The notes: generated by a model not told the origin, from the sequence alone. A DNA stretch of 64,000 nt from Phycisphaerales bacterium (GCA_020427635.1 JAGQOH010000003.1:43197-107196), one strand, 5' to 3'. Shown: positions 51,853 through 61,467, numbered from the stretch's first letter. Numbers and translations are program-made.

Positions 51853-52530
51853 ATGCTCGACCATGAGTTGATCCCGATGACCGTCGACGACCGCCAGGTC
51901 CTGGGACGCGTTCTCGACGAAGCTCGGGACACCTTGACACGCGATCCACGCCGAGCATTCCTCAAGAGCTTTCTTGCGCCGGCGTTGGGCTTTGCGATGC
52001 TCATTGCGATCGCGTTGGTCATTGCCCATGCCCAGGGCTGGGTGAACGACACCGACCCCGTGATGAACCCGATCTTCTGGGCGATCGCGGGGTCGCTGCT
52101 CGTGCTGTGGGGATGTGCCGAGTTTGCGCGCGCGCGGCGGGCCTGGCGCGCGCAGCACATGCGTCTGCAGGCGCTCGAGTCGGACTGGGCGGTGGGGCAG
52201 CTTGCGGTGCGCCGAATCGAAGTGAAGTCGGTGGTGCGGATCGACACGCCCGGCGCGTCAGCGCTTGCGCTGCTGGAGCGCCAGGGCGATCGTGTGATCT
52301 TGATCGACGCTGGTGCGCTGCCCTTTGGCGATGAGAAAGCGCCAAGGGCCTTTGAATTGAAATGGTGTCCGCAATCGGCGCTGACGTTGCCGATCGCGAC
52401 GGGCTCAGTTGGCGGCGATGGCCCGCCCGTTGCGGGGCCTGTGGTGCTGGATGTGTTGCCTGTTGATGCGCCGGATGTCATTGCGCTGCGTGATGCGCCG
52501 GAAGCGCTGCGCACTGCGCTCACGAGCTAG
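51853..52530 (+). CDS. Two-helix membrane protein of unknown function
   Basis: This 225-residue protein has an acidic N-terminal segment (HELIPMTVDDRQVLGRVLDEA), two membrane helices (about 45-65 and 75-95), and a cytoplasmic domain with a basic helix (RARRAWRAQHMRLQALE) and a beta-rich C-terminus. It resembles planctomycete membrane proteins that I cannot name. The ATG at 51853 is chosen, and the upstream frame looks non-coding. Its stop overlaps that of the convergent 52527-52871 gene by 4 bp (CTAG). Confidence 0.6.
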   Translation: MLDHELIPMTVDDRQVLGRVLDEARDTLTRDPRRAFLKSFLAPALGFAMLIAIALVIAHAQGWVNDTDPVMNPIFWAIAGSLLVLWGCAEFARARRAWRAQHMRLQALESDWAVGQLAVRRIEVKSVVRIDTPGASALALLERQGDRVILIDAGALPFGDEKAPRAFELKWCPQSALTLPIATGSVGGDGPPVAGPVVLDVLPVDAPDVIALRDAPEALRTALTS

Positions 52531-52871
52531 TCGGGCTGTTCGTCCGGCTCCTCAGTTTCATCGTCATCATCGGACTTGGGCGTTGCGCCTGCGGTGATGG
52601 GCTTGACCCGCTGGCCCGCCACTTGCCACGCGCCGGTGGGCGGGTCGACATAGACCTCGGGCTCGGCACGCATGACCGATCGCTTGAGCGCGACGCGGAC
52701 CAGCGTGAGGAGCACGAGCCCAAGCAAGGCGGTGACGATGACCGCCAGAATGCCAAGCATCGCCCACGCGGGGATCATCTGGCTTGGCGAATTGGCCGGG
52801 GCGACGGGCTGCGACGATGCCGCAGCCAGCGGGGCCAGACGCGCTAGAATTGGTGTGACAAGGTCAAGCAA
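52527..52871 (-). CDS. Small single-helix membrane protein
   Basis: This 114-residue protein has an N-terminal polar segment, one membrane helix (about 36-60, MLGILAVIVTALLGLVLLTL), and a basic then acidic cytoplasmic tail ending DDDDETEEPDEQPD. No family recognised. The last two bases of its stop are shared with the convergent gene. The GTP-like or catalytic motifs one might look for are absent. The tail could bind metal or a partner protein. Confidence 0.55.
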   Translation of the reverse strand: MLDLVTPILARLAPLAAASSQPVAPANSPSQMIPAWAMLGILAVIVTALLGLVLLTLVRVALKRSVMRAEPEVYVDPPTGAWQVAGQRVKPITAGATPKSDDDDETEEPDEQPD

Positions 52872-53155
52872 GGCCTGATCTTAGAGCAGATTGGCCCGGG
52901 CGGGCGGATTTGCGGACCTCGGCTCGGTCCTCCAACCGGGCGACCTGCCGCAGGCCGGAGAGACCCCAGGCGCCGGCGGGGGGCTGGACGGGCCTGCTTG
53001 AGCGCCGAGGGGCCTCTGGGCCGATGCTCGGATGGGGTTGCATGGAAGCTACTGGCCAGTCGCAACGTTGACTGGGCGGGGCTGCGTATAACCCCTGGTG
53101 GTGATTCTGGATTGGCGCCGGCCTAGGGGCCAGTGCTTGATGGAAGGAAATGCTC

Positions 53156-55402
53156 ATGAAGCTGTCTCGCCCAGGCGTTGTGTTGGCCGCGTGGACTATG
53201 GCCTTGGGGGCGGCTTCCACCACCCTCGCCCAACAGGGCGCGACGATGGAACCCCAGACCCAGGCGCAGGCGGCTCGGCAGATCGTCGGGTGGGCCTCGG
53301 ACCTGTGGTCCAAAGCGACGAGCGGACAGACCGATTCGGCGCTGAATCTCTTGGGTGAGCTGCCCGCGGGCGCGGGCGAGGTTGGGCTCGGTTCACTGGC
53401 CCAGGCGGTCGATCGCTATCGCACGAACATTGAGCAGCGCGAGGCGTCGCGCGCCGCGCGCATCGCGGAGGTGCATGCGGAGCTTGAGAAGTATCCCGAC
53501 CTCAAGCTCATGGACGCGATCCGCGACGTCATTGAGTTGCACACGCTCTCGCTTGACAAGAAGACAGTGCTGAATGATCCGGTGGTGCGCGATGTTGTCG
53601 ACGCGACCTACGCGACAGCGCGCAAGCATGAAGCCAACGGCGAGTGGCTCGAGGCCTATGACCTGATTCGTGGCCTGCATGTGCTCTATGAGGAAGATGG
53701 CCGCTACAAGGAAGATCACAATCGATTGAGCCAACGGTTGCTCATGCTGCAGCTTTATACGCCGGAGTTGTTGCACGATATGCGCAGCGCTCAGATGGTC
53801 GCGGATGGCGAAGACCCACTGCCGCCGTTCAATCCGATCGATGGCACTTGGCGTGACAAGCTTGCGAATGTAAACGAGCGCATGGTGCTCGAGCCGCTTT
53901 CGCTGTCTGCGAACTACCACGTTGATGAGGTGGAGGGCGCCGACCTGCTGCTTGGCGGGTTGCGTGGCGTAGAGACTTTGGTGAACACGCCTGATCTGGC
54001 GGTTGAATTCCCATTGATCAAGGACGATCTGCGTCGGCAAACCTTCCTGCAGAATGTCGCCGAGGCGCGGACTTGGGTTGAGAATCGGCGCGGGCGGGTC
54101 TCGTTGTATGACATGATTACGCTCCTGCGCACGGTCATGCGCGCCAACGACGATTCGGTGAGCATCCCAGAGCAGGTGCTGCTGCACGAATTTGGGAATG
54201 GCGCGATGGCAGAGCTTGACCCCTTTACGAGCATCATCTGGCCCGACGAGGTCAACGATTTTCGCAGGTCGACCGATGGCAATTTCACAGGTGTTGGCGT
54301 GCAGATCACGCTCAACGACCTGCGTGAGCTGGAAGTGGTGACGCCACTCAGCGGCACGCCGGCGTCGCGCGCAGGCATGCGCGCGGGCGACATCATCCGC
54401 AAGGTTGATGGCGAAAACACCATGGGCATCACGCTCAATCAGGCGGTTGATCGCATCACTGGTCCCAAGGGCTCGCCAGTGACGCTCACAGTCGAACGCC
54501 CGGGCGTTGAAGAGCCCATCATTTTCGAGCTCAAGCGCGACACGATTCCGGTCTATGCGACGCGCGGCTGGGAGCGCTCGGGGCCGGGCGAACAGGATTG
54601 GAATTACTACGTTGATCCTGATGAAGGCATCGGGTATCTGCGCATCACACAGTTCAATGGCAATACGACCACGGAGCTGCGCCAAGCGGTCGATGAGATG
54701 CACCGTGAGGGCAATCTCAAGGGCATGATCGTCGACTTGCGCTACAACCCTGGTGGCTTGCTGCCCGAAGCGGTGTCGGTCGCGAACTTCTTCCTGAAGG
54801 TGCCGCGCCAGGGCGAGCGCATCGTCACGCAGGAAGACAAGAACGGCAAGATCGAAGAAGAGCACCTCGCGTTCCCGGGCGGGTCGGTGCTGCCCGACGT
54901 GCCGCTGGTTGTTCTGGTCAATGCCGGTTCCGCGTCAGCATCGGAGATCGTCGCGGGCGCGCTGCAGGACTATCACCGCGCGGTGATCGTTGGCGAGCGT
55001 TCGTTTGGCAAGGGTTCTGTGCAGAACGTGTACACGCTGCAGGGTGGGCGGGCGCAGTTCAAACTCACCACGCACTTCTACAAGCTCCCAAGTGGGCGCA
55101 CGATCCATCGTTCGCAGCTGCCAGCGCCGGATGGCCAGCCGACGTGGGGCATTGAGCCGGATGTCGTCGTCGAGATGCTGCCGCAGCAGATCTCCGATTC
55201 GCTCGTGTTGCGCCAGGATGCAGATGTGATCGCGATTGATGAGCAGGGCAAGCCGATCGAGGGCGTAGAGGCCGCCGACCCGGCACGCCTGGTGACGGAG
55301 GGCATTGATCCCCAACTCGAGACGGCGTTGCTGTTGCTTCGCTCCAAGATCGCGGGCGAGGAAGTGCAGGCGAGCCTCGGTAAGTTCGACGGCGCCAGCT
55401 GA
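53156..55402 (+). CDS. C-terminal processing peptidase, family S41
   Basis: This 748-residue exported serine protease has a Sec signal (MKLSRPGVVLAAWTMALGAA, about 1-24) and a long N-terminal helical region of about 340 residues unlike classic CtpA. A PDZ domain follows (about 370-450, ELEVVTPLSGTPASRAGMRA). The S41 catalytic part has LRYNPGGLLPEAV, SASASEIVAGAL with the nucleophile Ser near 594, and GKGSVQ with the catalytic Lys near 619. The Ser-Lys spacing of 25 matches known members. GGAAGGAA precedes the second of two ATGs by 7 nt and decides the start at 53156. It likely acts in the periplasm. Confidence 0.88.
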   Translation: MKLSRPGVVLAAWTMALGAASTTLAQQGATMEPQTQAQAARQIVGWASDLWSKATSGQTDSALNLLGELPAGAGEVGLGSLAQAVDRYRTNIEQREASRAARIAEVHAELEKYPDLKLMDAIRDVIELHTLSLDKKTVLNDPVVRDVVDATYATARKHEANGEWLEAYDLIRGLHVLYEEDGRYKEDHNRLSQRLLMLQLYTPELLHDMRSAQMVADGEDPLPPFNPIDGTWRDKLANVNERMVLEPLSLSANYHVDEVEGADLLLGGLRGVETLVNTPDLAVEFPLIKDDLRRQTFLQNVAEARTWVENRRGRVSLYDMITLLRTVMRANDDSVSIPEQVLLHEFGNGAMAELDPFTSIIWPDEVNDFRRSTDGNFTGVGVQITLNDLRELEVVTPLSGTPASRAGMRAGDIIRKVDGENTMGITLNQAVDRITGPKGSPVTLTVERPGVEEPIIFELKRDTIPVYATRGWERSGPGEQDWNYYVDPDEGIGYLRITQFNGNTTTELRQAVDEMHREGNLKGMIVDLRYNPGGLLPEAVSVANFFLKVPRQGERIVTQEDKNGKIEEEHLAFPGGSVLPDVPLVVLVNAGSASASEIVAGALQDYHRAVIVGERSFGKGSVQNVYTLQGGRAQFKLTTHFYKLPSGRTIHRSQLPAPDGQPTWGIEPDVVVEMLPQQISDSLVLRQDADVIAIDEQGKPIEGVEAADPARLVTEGIDPQLETALLLLRSKIAGEEVQASLGKFDGAS

Positions 55403-55458
55403 GCCCCGAGGCGGCCGCGCGTTTGACGGATGGGCCTTGAACGTCCGATAGTTCGTTG

Positions 55459-56103
55459 GTGCGGCGAAGTGATGAACACATCCTGGTGATCACCGACGGC
55501 TCGCTGGCCAGCCTGCTGGCGTGTCTGATTGCGGAGTCGGAGGTCGGCGGGGCGGATGGGGCCGCAGGCGGATCGACCCGATTGGCGGTGGCGCTTTGGC
55601 TTGCACCGCCCGAGGCGGGGCTGTTCCATCACAGCGTGCAGGATTCCGTCGCCCGCCAGTTTGTGGAGCACCAGATCGAGGCCCTGAGCCTGGGCGACCT
55701 GGTGGTGCCCTGCCTGGACGAGATCGGGCCTCTGGCGGCGACCCGGGCCCTGTTGCGGACGGCGGAGGACGCCATGGCTCGCGGCTGCCAGCGCGTCATC
55801 TGGCCCTGTGCCTGGGGACAAGATCTGGAGGCGGTGCACATCGCCTCCGAGCGGGCGCTGGGCATCGCGCAGCTGGCCTCCTTGGACGGCGGCGTGGGCG
55901 TTGAGGCCGAGGGTCCGACCATCGAGACGCCATTCGTCGATTGCACGGCAGAAATGCTCCTGCAACTCGCGGACGATCTGGACGCGCCCCTGGGGTCGTG
56001 TTGGCTCAACCCGCGGGAGGTGGCGGCGTTGGAGCATCGCCGACGCGGGACAGGCCTGGCGGGCGAAACGGCGGCCTTTGCGGGCGAGCGTCAAGCCCGG
56101 TAG
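55459..56103 (+). CDS. QueC-like protein with degenerate PP-loop
   Basis: This 214-residue protein resembles 7-cyano-7-deazaguanine synthase (QueC), an ATP pyrophosphatase of the preQ0/queuosine route. Matching features are the N-terminal PP-loop position, the helix following, VIWPCAWGQDLEAVHIA (like the substrate-binding strand), and IETPFVDCTAEMLLQLADDL, which matches the QueC TP(L/F)xxxTKAE region, then SCW. The SGGxDS motif has become TDGSLAS and the C-terminal zinc cysteines are gone. It is therefore probably not an active synthase. GTG 55459 or TTG 55456 starts it. It lies 59 bp before rplU. Confidence 0.65.
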   Translation: MRRSDEHILVITDGSLASLLACLIAESEVGGADGAAGGSTRLAVALWLAPPEAGLFHHSVQDSVARQFVEHQIEALSLGDLVVPCLDEIGPLAATRALLRTAEDAMARGCQRVIWPCAWGQDLEAVHIASERALGIAQLASLDGGVGVEAEGPTIETPFVDCTAEMLLQLADDLDAPLGSCWLNPREVAALEHRRRGTGLAGETAAFAGERQAR

Positions 56104-56111
56104 ACTTTCCC

Positions 56112-56150
56112 GCCCCGCACGCAACGGACGGTTGGTGGATCGGGCGGGGC
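56112..56150 (+). promoter_or_regulatory. Possible leader stem-loop of rplU
   Basis: GCCCCGC (56112-56118) pairs with GCGGGGC (56144-56150) across a 25-nt loop. The rplU Shine-Dalgarno AGGAG (56151-56155) starts right after the stem. Autoregulated ribosomal-protein leaders often look like this, but no known L21 leader class was recognised. Confidence 0.4.
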
Positions 56151-56162
56151 AGGAGCCTGCAC

Positions 56163-56483
56163 ATGTACGCGATCATCGAGGACAGTGGGACGCAGCTGCG
56201 CGCATCGGTGGGCGATGAGCTCACGATTGATTTGCGCGACCTGCCCAAGAGCGCATCGAGCGTGACGTTCGACAACGTACTGGCGGTGGGTGATGGCGCG
56301 GGCAAGCTCACGATTGGCCAGCCCTATGTGAAGGGCGCCAAAGTGACTGCGGATGTGCTTGAGGCGGATGTGAAGGGCGAGAAGATCGACGTGATCAAGT
56401 TCAAGCGCCGCAAGGGCTACCGCCGCAAGCAGGGCCATCGCCAGCGCTCGATGAAGGTGCGCGTGACCGCGATCAACGCCTGA
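56163..56483 (+). CDS. rplU: 50S ribosomal protein L21
   Basis: This is a 106-residue 50S subunit component. The family pattern is clear: MYAIIEDSGTQLRASVGDEL at the start, the VTFDNVLAVGDG loop, VKGAKVTADVLEADVKG and the basic FKRRKGYRRKQGHRQRS segment that contacts 23S rRNA. AGGAG lies 7 nt before the ATG at 56163. The usual partner rpmA (L27) is not downstream; instead the convergent lptD-like gene begins 45 bp later. Confidence 0.96.
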   Translation: MYAIIEDSGTQLRASVGDELTIDLRDLPKSASSVTFDNVLAVGDGAGKLTIGQPYVKGAKVTADVLEADVKGEKIDVIKFKRRKGYRRKQGHRQRSMKVRVTAINA

Positions 56484-56527
56484 TCAAGGCGCGTCGTCGT
56501 TCGATTTACTTCACGTGTCGATGAGGA

Positions 56528-59500
56528 CTACCTGCCGAAGGGCCCGCCTTCGAAGCGAGGCGCGAGCGCTCGTCTGCGCCCAGTCGCGACATCTTCGGGC
56601 GACTCTTCAAGTGTGAGCACGCGATCGCGTCGCTCGCCTGCAAAGCCGACGGGGCGCAGCGAGAAGCCAATCCCGAAGCGATCCGCAATGTCGTCATAAC
56701 TCGCGGCCACACTAAGCGTCCACTGGGGGAAGAGGCGCGTGAGGCGCGCGGTGAGTTGCTGGGCGTGACCGGAATCGATCTCGTAGACGACCTCGCCCTC
56801 TGCGGCATACTTGCGCGTCAACTCGTAGCGCATGCCCATCGCCACCTCATTCGCACTTGGCTCATTGAGGAATCGATACTCCGCATAGGAGCCGTAGCCA
56901 TAGCCGTGGTCGATACGGAAGCCCGCGGACGAGCGAGCCGTGGTGCCGCGTTCGGTGTCATAGAGCCATCCGCCGACGAGCGCGACGGCTTCAGTCAGCA
57001 GCATCGAGCCTTCCACTTCGCCGTATCGCCCGAGGTTGGCGTTTTCCGGTCGCGATTCATAGAAGTTGCCATAGGGTGATAGCGGATCGACATCACTGGA
57101 TGACCAGCCAAGTGCCGCGTCGATCGTGAGCCAATCAACGCTGCGCTCTTCGCCCACCTTGCCGCGCATGGTCTGCCATGTGCTGCGCAGTCCGAGCCGG
57201 CCGGCGGTGCCATCCGCAAGGCGTTCGACAGATTCGTCATAGACGGGGAGATCGGCGCGGTCGATGGTCGAGCCGGCATGCCAGATCGTCAGGCTTGGTT
57301 CGATGAGGTGGCGCATGCGGCTCAGGTCGAACAGCGCCGAGGCGGTGTCATTGCTGATGCGCTGAATGGTCGTGGCGAGGCGCAGGCCAATCGCACCCCA
57401 GAAGCGCTGGCTCGCATTGTCGTTGTCGTTGAATTCATTAAAAGACGTGTCCCACGCGGTGAGCCGACCGACCACAAAGGGAACCACGTTGAGTGCGCCG
57501 GCGGCCAGCGGCGCCTCAAACTCATGCCGAGTATCGAAGCGTGTGATCGTGTTTTCGGTGTAGCCCATTGCGCGGAGGCGATCGCCAATGGAATCGTTCG
57601 GAGAAATTCCGAACGCGCGTCCGGCCCGCTTCGGGTCTTTGAAGCCCTGATCGCGCAGTTTGTTCTCTGAGAATGCGAGGCTCATCGAGCCCAGGCGTGT
57701 CTGGCCATAGTACGACAGGATGCCGCCGAAGTGAGCGCCGATCACGTGGTATCCCAGCTCCGGTGTTGTTTGCTTGAGATATCCCGCGCTTTGCAGCTCC
57801 GACTCTGTGACGATGAAGTCGTTGATCGCGCCGCGCAGCTCGGCGGTCACGGCGGTGTTCGCCGGCGCTTCAGGGGAGCGGTCGATGCGCGTCGCGTACA
57901 CGCCTGTCAGGAACGGGCGGCGTGTCTCTGCAAGGTCTTCGAAGAACGCATCAATGAACGCCTCGTCTGAGATCCAGCTACCCTCGGCGAAGATGGTCCA
58001 GGGGCTATCTGGTCGCCAAATGGTTTCTGCGGCGAGGACTGCGCGGGTCACGCCATCACGATCGATGGTCTCGCCGCTGGTCAGGCTATCGCGTCCCTGA
58101 TCGTTGATGGTATATGCGAGCAGCCCGCCTCGGGCACGGGATGAGCGCCAATTCGCGTCGACTCCAATGCCAAGTCCGCGGCTGAGGTACGCGTCGGCAA
58201 GCAGGTCGGCTCGGCTCGTATCGCCCGCATCGATGCCAAGCAAGCCATACAGATCCCATTCGGTGCGAATCACTGGTGCGCCGTCGTCTGAGGCGAAGCT
58301 GATGCGGCGCAGTGGGGCGGGCTTGAAGTCGCCGCGCACTTTGGGCAGGTACGCAACCGGGATCTTGCCCGCGCGGAACGTGACATGATCCGCATCTACC
58401 TGTAAGCGGGCACCGCTGTCGACCTGCTCAACCTCGCGCACGATGATTGAATCGGCACCGATCGAGAAGTGTGGTTCCGCAAAGTCGACGTTTGCAAGCG
58501 TCGCTTGCTTGGCGGACCATTGCCCCAGTGCTTCCTGACGAATTGCTTGCGCACGGAGATACAGGGGCTGACCGCGGGCGGCATCAAAGGTCCAGAACAC
58601 CGCGTCCAACACGATCGCGCGGTCGGCGCCCAGGTCATAAAAGACACTTGAACCGCGGAGCGATGCTCGTCGGAATGTGCGTGCATCGGCGCCGCGCACC
58701 ATGGCGATGTTTACATCACCTTCGAGATAGACGCCTTCGACCTCCTCGATGCCAAACCGTGTTGCGCCCGCGTCGGCGCTTGCTCCCAGGAAGATGACGG
58801 CGCGTTGCGCGAGGAGTTGGGCGGAGCTGGGTCCGTCGGCTTGTTGGACCTCAAGCGCCACACCCCCGGTGATCACGAGCGCATTGCCCTGCCCGCCAAG
58901 GCCTGCGGCGTCGACCATCGCCACGGACGGCGCGGAGATCGCGACGCTACCTTGTTGCGGCAGGATGACGCGACCGGTGTTCTCGGGCAGATCCATGTTT
59001 GTGTAGCGTGGGTCGTCGACGATTTCAAAGGCCTCGGCATCTCCAAACAGCAACTCACCCGGTCGAGCGGGATCGCGACGATCAAAGCTGGGCCGCTGCC
59101 CGGTGAGCGAAGCGAGATATCGCGCAAGGCGCGATTCACCTTCTGCGATGAACCCCGCGCTAGGACGAGCCAGGGGCCGCTGTTCACGCATGTCGTCAGC
59201 GTGGAGCGTGAGGTTGCTATCGGTGACGACCGCGGTGATAAGCAGGCGGTCAGCCGATTGGACTTGCGGCGCTGTGGGTGAGGCGTGTGCCGCGCCCGCG
59301 TCAACGCCCGCGACTGCCGCGCGCAGGTCGACTGCGTCCGCCAGATAGAGTGCGATCTGGTCGGCCTCGCGTTGCACACCCGCGACGTTGACCTCGATTG
59401 GCTCGAGCCAGACAACCGCTCGAGACGCGGCGAACTGGTATGGCCCGAGCTCGATCGTGACATCGTCTTCGAGCAGGAGTCGGTTGGTGGCGCCCTCGGT

Positions 59501-59698
59501 CCAGGCGCTTGCGCGGGTGCAGGACAGCGTGACGGGCAGGGCCATGGGTGGGGCCGGCAGGTCGACGCGGGCGAAGTCGCGCCCCGTGATGGGCAGGGGC
59601 TGGGCTGTGCCGATTGGCGCGAGGACGAGGGCGATCGGGACGATCAGCGCCCCAAGCATCCATCCGTGGCAACGTCGAATCGTGCGCCCCAAGTCCAT
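56528..59698 (-). CDS. Outer-membrane LptD/OstA-like protein
   Basis: This 1056-residue protein has a Sec signal (MDLGRTIRRCHGWMLGALIV...GTA). The N-terminal third resembles OstA/LptA beta-jellyroll modules (NRLLLEDDVTIELGPYQFAASRAVVWLEP). The C-terminal part (about 480-1056) is rich in alternating hydrophobic strands and Tyr/Trp girdles, consistent with a large outer-membrane barrel, and contains LPKVRGDFKPAPLRRISF and FYESRPENANLGRYGEVEG. LptD places lipopolysaccharide in the outer leaflet. No LptD cysteine pairs are obvious and the length is above the usual 780-950, so this is called LptD-like rather than LptD. The ATG is at 59696-59698. Confidence 0.72.
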   Translation of the reverse strand: MDLGRTIRRCHGWMLGALIVPIALVLAPIGTAQPLPITGRDFARVDLPAPPMALPVTLSCTRASAWTEGATNRLLLEDDVTIELGPYQFAASRAVVWLEPIEVNVAGVQREADQIALYLADAVDLRAAVAGVDAGAAHASPTAPQVQSADRLLITAVVTDSNLTLHADDMREQRPLARPSAGFIAEGESRLARYLASLTGQRPSFDRRDPARPGELLFGDAEAFEIVDDPRYTNMDLPENTGRVILPQQGSVAISAPSVAMVDAAGLGGQGNALVITGGVALEVQQADGPSSAQLLAQRAVIFLGASADAGATRFGIEEVEGVYLEGDVNIAMVRGADARTFRRASLRGSSVFYDLGADRAIVLDAVFWTFDAARGQPLYLRAQAIRQEALGQWSAKQATLANVDFAEPHFSIGADSIIVREVEQVDSGARLQVDADHVTFRAGKIPVAYLPKVRGDFKPAPLRRISFASDDGAPVIRTEWDLYGLLGIDAGDTSRADLLADAYLSRGLGIGVDANWRSSRARGGLLAYTINDQGRDSLTSGETIDRDGVTRAVLAAETIWRPDSPWTIFAEGSWISDEAFIDAFFEDLAETRRPFLTGVYATRIDRSPEAPANTAVTAELRGAINDFIVTESELQSAGYLKQTTPELGYHVIGAHFGGILSYYGQTRLGSMSLAFSENKLRDQGFKDPKRAGRAFGISPNDSIGDRLRAMGYTENTITRFDTRHEFEAPLAAGALNVVPFVVGRLTAWDTSFNEFNDNDNASQRFWGAIGLRLATTIQRISNDTASALFDLSRMRHLIEPSLTIWHAGSTIDRADLPVYDESVERLADGTAGRLGLRSTWQTMRGKVGEERSVDWLTIDAALGWSSSDVDPLSPYGNFYESRPENANLGRYGEVEGSMLLTEAVALVGGWLYDTERGTTARSSAGFRIDHGYGYGSYAEYRFLNEPSANEVAMGMRYELTRKYAAEGEVVYEIDSGHAQQLTARLTRLFPQWTLSVAASYDDIADRFGIGFSLRPVGFAGERRDRVLTLEESPEDVATGRRRALAPRFEGGPFGR

Positions 59699-60054
59699 GG
59701 CAAGTGCGATGCTACCCGAGGGGCGTTTGGGATGCCTCTTGTCGGGTGGTGCATGGGCGATTGCACGGGTCCCACAGGTAGGCCTGTACGGCATGTGGGG
59801 ACGAGGCGCGTGGGCCCAGGCGCATTCCGTGGCTCGGGGGAGCGCGGCGTTTGCGTGGGTGCGCGGTAGATCGGACGTTGATGGAAGGAGGAGCGCAGTG
59901 TCGCGCCCCGGTGTGGGCCGGCTCGCAACCCCGCGTCGTCGTGCGACCACCACGGCGCGCCTGGCCACTGCGTCAGGCAACGCGGCGCGGGCGTGGGTGA
60001 TGGCGCTGCGCAACGGCGGCGGCTGGCTCACGCTGGCCGTCGCTTTGTCGAATT
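59699..60054. other. Intergenic region between the LptD-like and NfeD/SppA-like genes
   Basis: These 356 bases hold no convincing gene on the coding strand. On the plus strand a GTG frame at 59898-60278, preceded by AAGGAGGAG, encodes a basic peptide with one hydrophobic stretch but runs antisense into the next gene. It is listed among the rejected items. No terminator or promoter could be fixed. Confidence 0.45.
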
Positions 60055-61467
60055 TTAGTAGTGGGTGCGCATGCGGTTTGCTCGGAGATTGCGAATCTCC
60101 TCGTCCACGCGCACGCCAATTTCCTGCAGCTCCTGGCGCGGGAAACGTTCGATCCCGCCAACTTTTTCGAACTGGCTCGTCAACAGGTCGAGTCCGCGGA
60201 ACGCTTCGAACACGTCGTTCCATGCGCGGAGCGCAATATCAGTCTGATCGCGCCACTTTTGCTGCGAGCCTGGTGTGAGCAGTCCAGATTCTGTGTAGTA
60301 GGTCACCTGCACATTCGAAGGGTGCTCTGCGACAGCCTTCTCGATGAGCTCGCGCAGCTTGGGCAGGCCCTGATCGACGGTGTCGACCAGTTTGCGCAGT
60401 TCCTTGCCGCGCTGGGCCATCGGGCGCTCGCACAGGTTGGGCAGATGGTTCCATCCATCAATCGCCAGCTGTTCACCGAGTGCACGGTGCCCGCCCTGCA
60501 CCTGGGTCGCCAAACCAATGTCGATGGCGTCGTCAACGGTCAAAGTGAGCACTTGTGATTCATTGTCGAGGTGGCGCAGCCCGATCGGATTGCCGGAGGG
60601 TGGGTCATTGGAGACAACGGGTTGGCCATCGGCATCGCGCCAAGCATAGAGCTGCGCCGGCATGTCCATCATGGGCGCGATCAGCGCATCGGCGTGGCCC
60701 TTTGCCTTGGCGAGGTTGCGAAGTGTCGAGATGCGCGCTGACGTGAACTTTGCGTCGACGGCCTCAACGCCTGTTTCGGTCTGCGCAAAGGTCACTGCTG
60801 CGCCGACGGACGAGCCCGGGGCCATCGTGATCGTGTCGCAACTGAAGACGACCCAGATGCTCGCGGAGAATGCGTTACGGATGTGCGCGTGATAGTCAAA
60901 GTCTTCGTCGAACTCGGCGAGGACTTCGACGATGCGATCGGCGGCCCAGGTGTACCCGCCAGGCGAATCAATGTCGAAGACGATGTGGCGGATACTGCGT
61001 CGCTTCGCAAGCTCGAGTGCTTCGCGGACGCCGACGGGGGAGATGTCTTCGCCAAAGACGCCCTCGATGGGAATGACGGCATAGGTGCCGTCGGTGATGC
61101 CCTTCGGGCGGTTCGTGGATCTGTTGTTCGCCGGCGTGCGTTGGGGACGGGTGCTGTCCTTGTTCGTGTCTTTCGCGTTTGTTGGCGCGCTTTGCGGGGC
61201 CTGGGCGGGTGCGGGGTCATCAGCGCCAAAGAAGCCTCGTGGCAGGGGCTTGCGCTCGACATTCTTCACGTCATAGGGATCGATCGTGATCTTCGTGCGC
61301 TCGCCATTGACCATCGTGTCGAGCACGATGGCTGCGTCGGTCTCGACAACAATGAGCCCCTGATGCACCGTTCCATCGGTCATGATCACCCGGTCGGCTT
61401 GGGCGATACGCGCGGTAGCGCCCAGCGCACACAACACGGCCCCGACGATGCAGGCGGTCCAACGCAT
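60055..61467 (-). CDS. ClpP-class serine protease, NfeD/SppA-like
   Basis: This 470-residue exported protein has a signal peptide (MRWTACIVGAVLCALGATARIAQA), a beta module (about 25-72, VIMTDGTVHQGLIVVETDAA), a Pro/Asn-rich linker, and a ClpP-like domain (about 125-330). That domain has VIPIEGVFGEDISPVGV, HIVFDIDSPGGYTWAADRI, the likely nucleophile Ser201 in AFSASIWVVFSCD, APGSSVGAA, and a candidate catalytic Lys near 240 (VDAKFTSAR), a spacing close to NfeD Ser97/Lys138. A helical C-terminal region (about 350-470) follows. GGGAGAA precedes the ATG. It probably cleaves membrane or periplasmic proteins. Confidence 0.72.
   Translation of the reverse strand: MRWTACIVGAVLCALGATARIAQADRVIMTDGTVHQGLIVVETDAAIVLDTMVNGERTKITIDPYDVKNVERKPLPRGFFGADDPAPAQAPQSAPTNAKDTNKDSTRPQRTPANNRSTNRPKGITDGTYAVIPIEGVFGEDISPVGVREALELAKRRSIRHIVFDIDSPGGYTWAADRIVEVLAEFDEDFDYHAHIRNAFSASIWVVFSCDTITMAPGSSVGAAVTFAQTETGVEAVDAKFTSARISTLRNLAKAKGHADALIAPMMDMPAQLYAWRDADGQPVVSNDPPSGNPIGLRHLDNESQVLTLTVDDAIDIGLATQVQGGHRALGEQLAIDGWNHLPNLCERPMAQRGKELRKLVDTVDQGLPKLRELIEKAVAEHPSNVQVTYYTESGLLTPGSQQKWRDQTDIALRAWNDVFEAFRGLDLLTSQFEKVGGIERFPRQELQEIGVRVDEEIRNLRANRMRTHY

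Noticed and set aside
53068..53092. TTGACT...TATAAC promoter before the S41 protease gene
   Set aside because: The spacer is only 13 nt, too short for a sigma-70 promoter, and no better -35 lies upstream.
59898..60278. Plus-strand GTG frame with a strong AAGGAGGAG ribosome-binding site, 126 residues
   Set aside because: It runs 224 bp antisense into the NfeD/SppA-like gene, is arginine-rich as expected of a shadow frame, and has no recognisable domain. The purine run could be chance in G-rich DNA.
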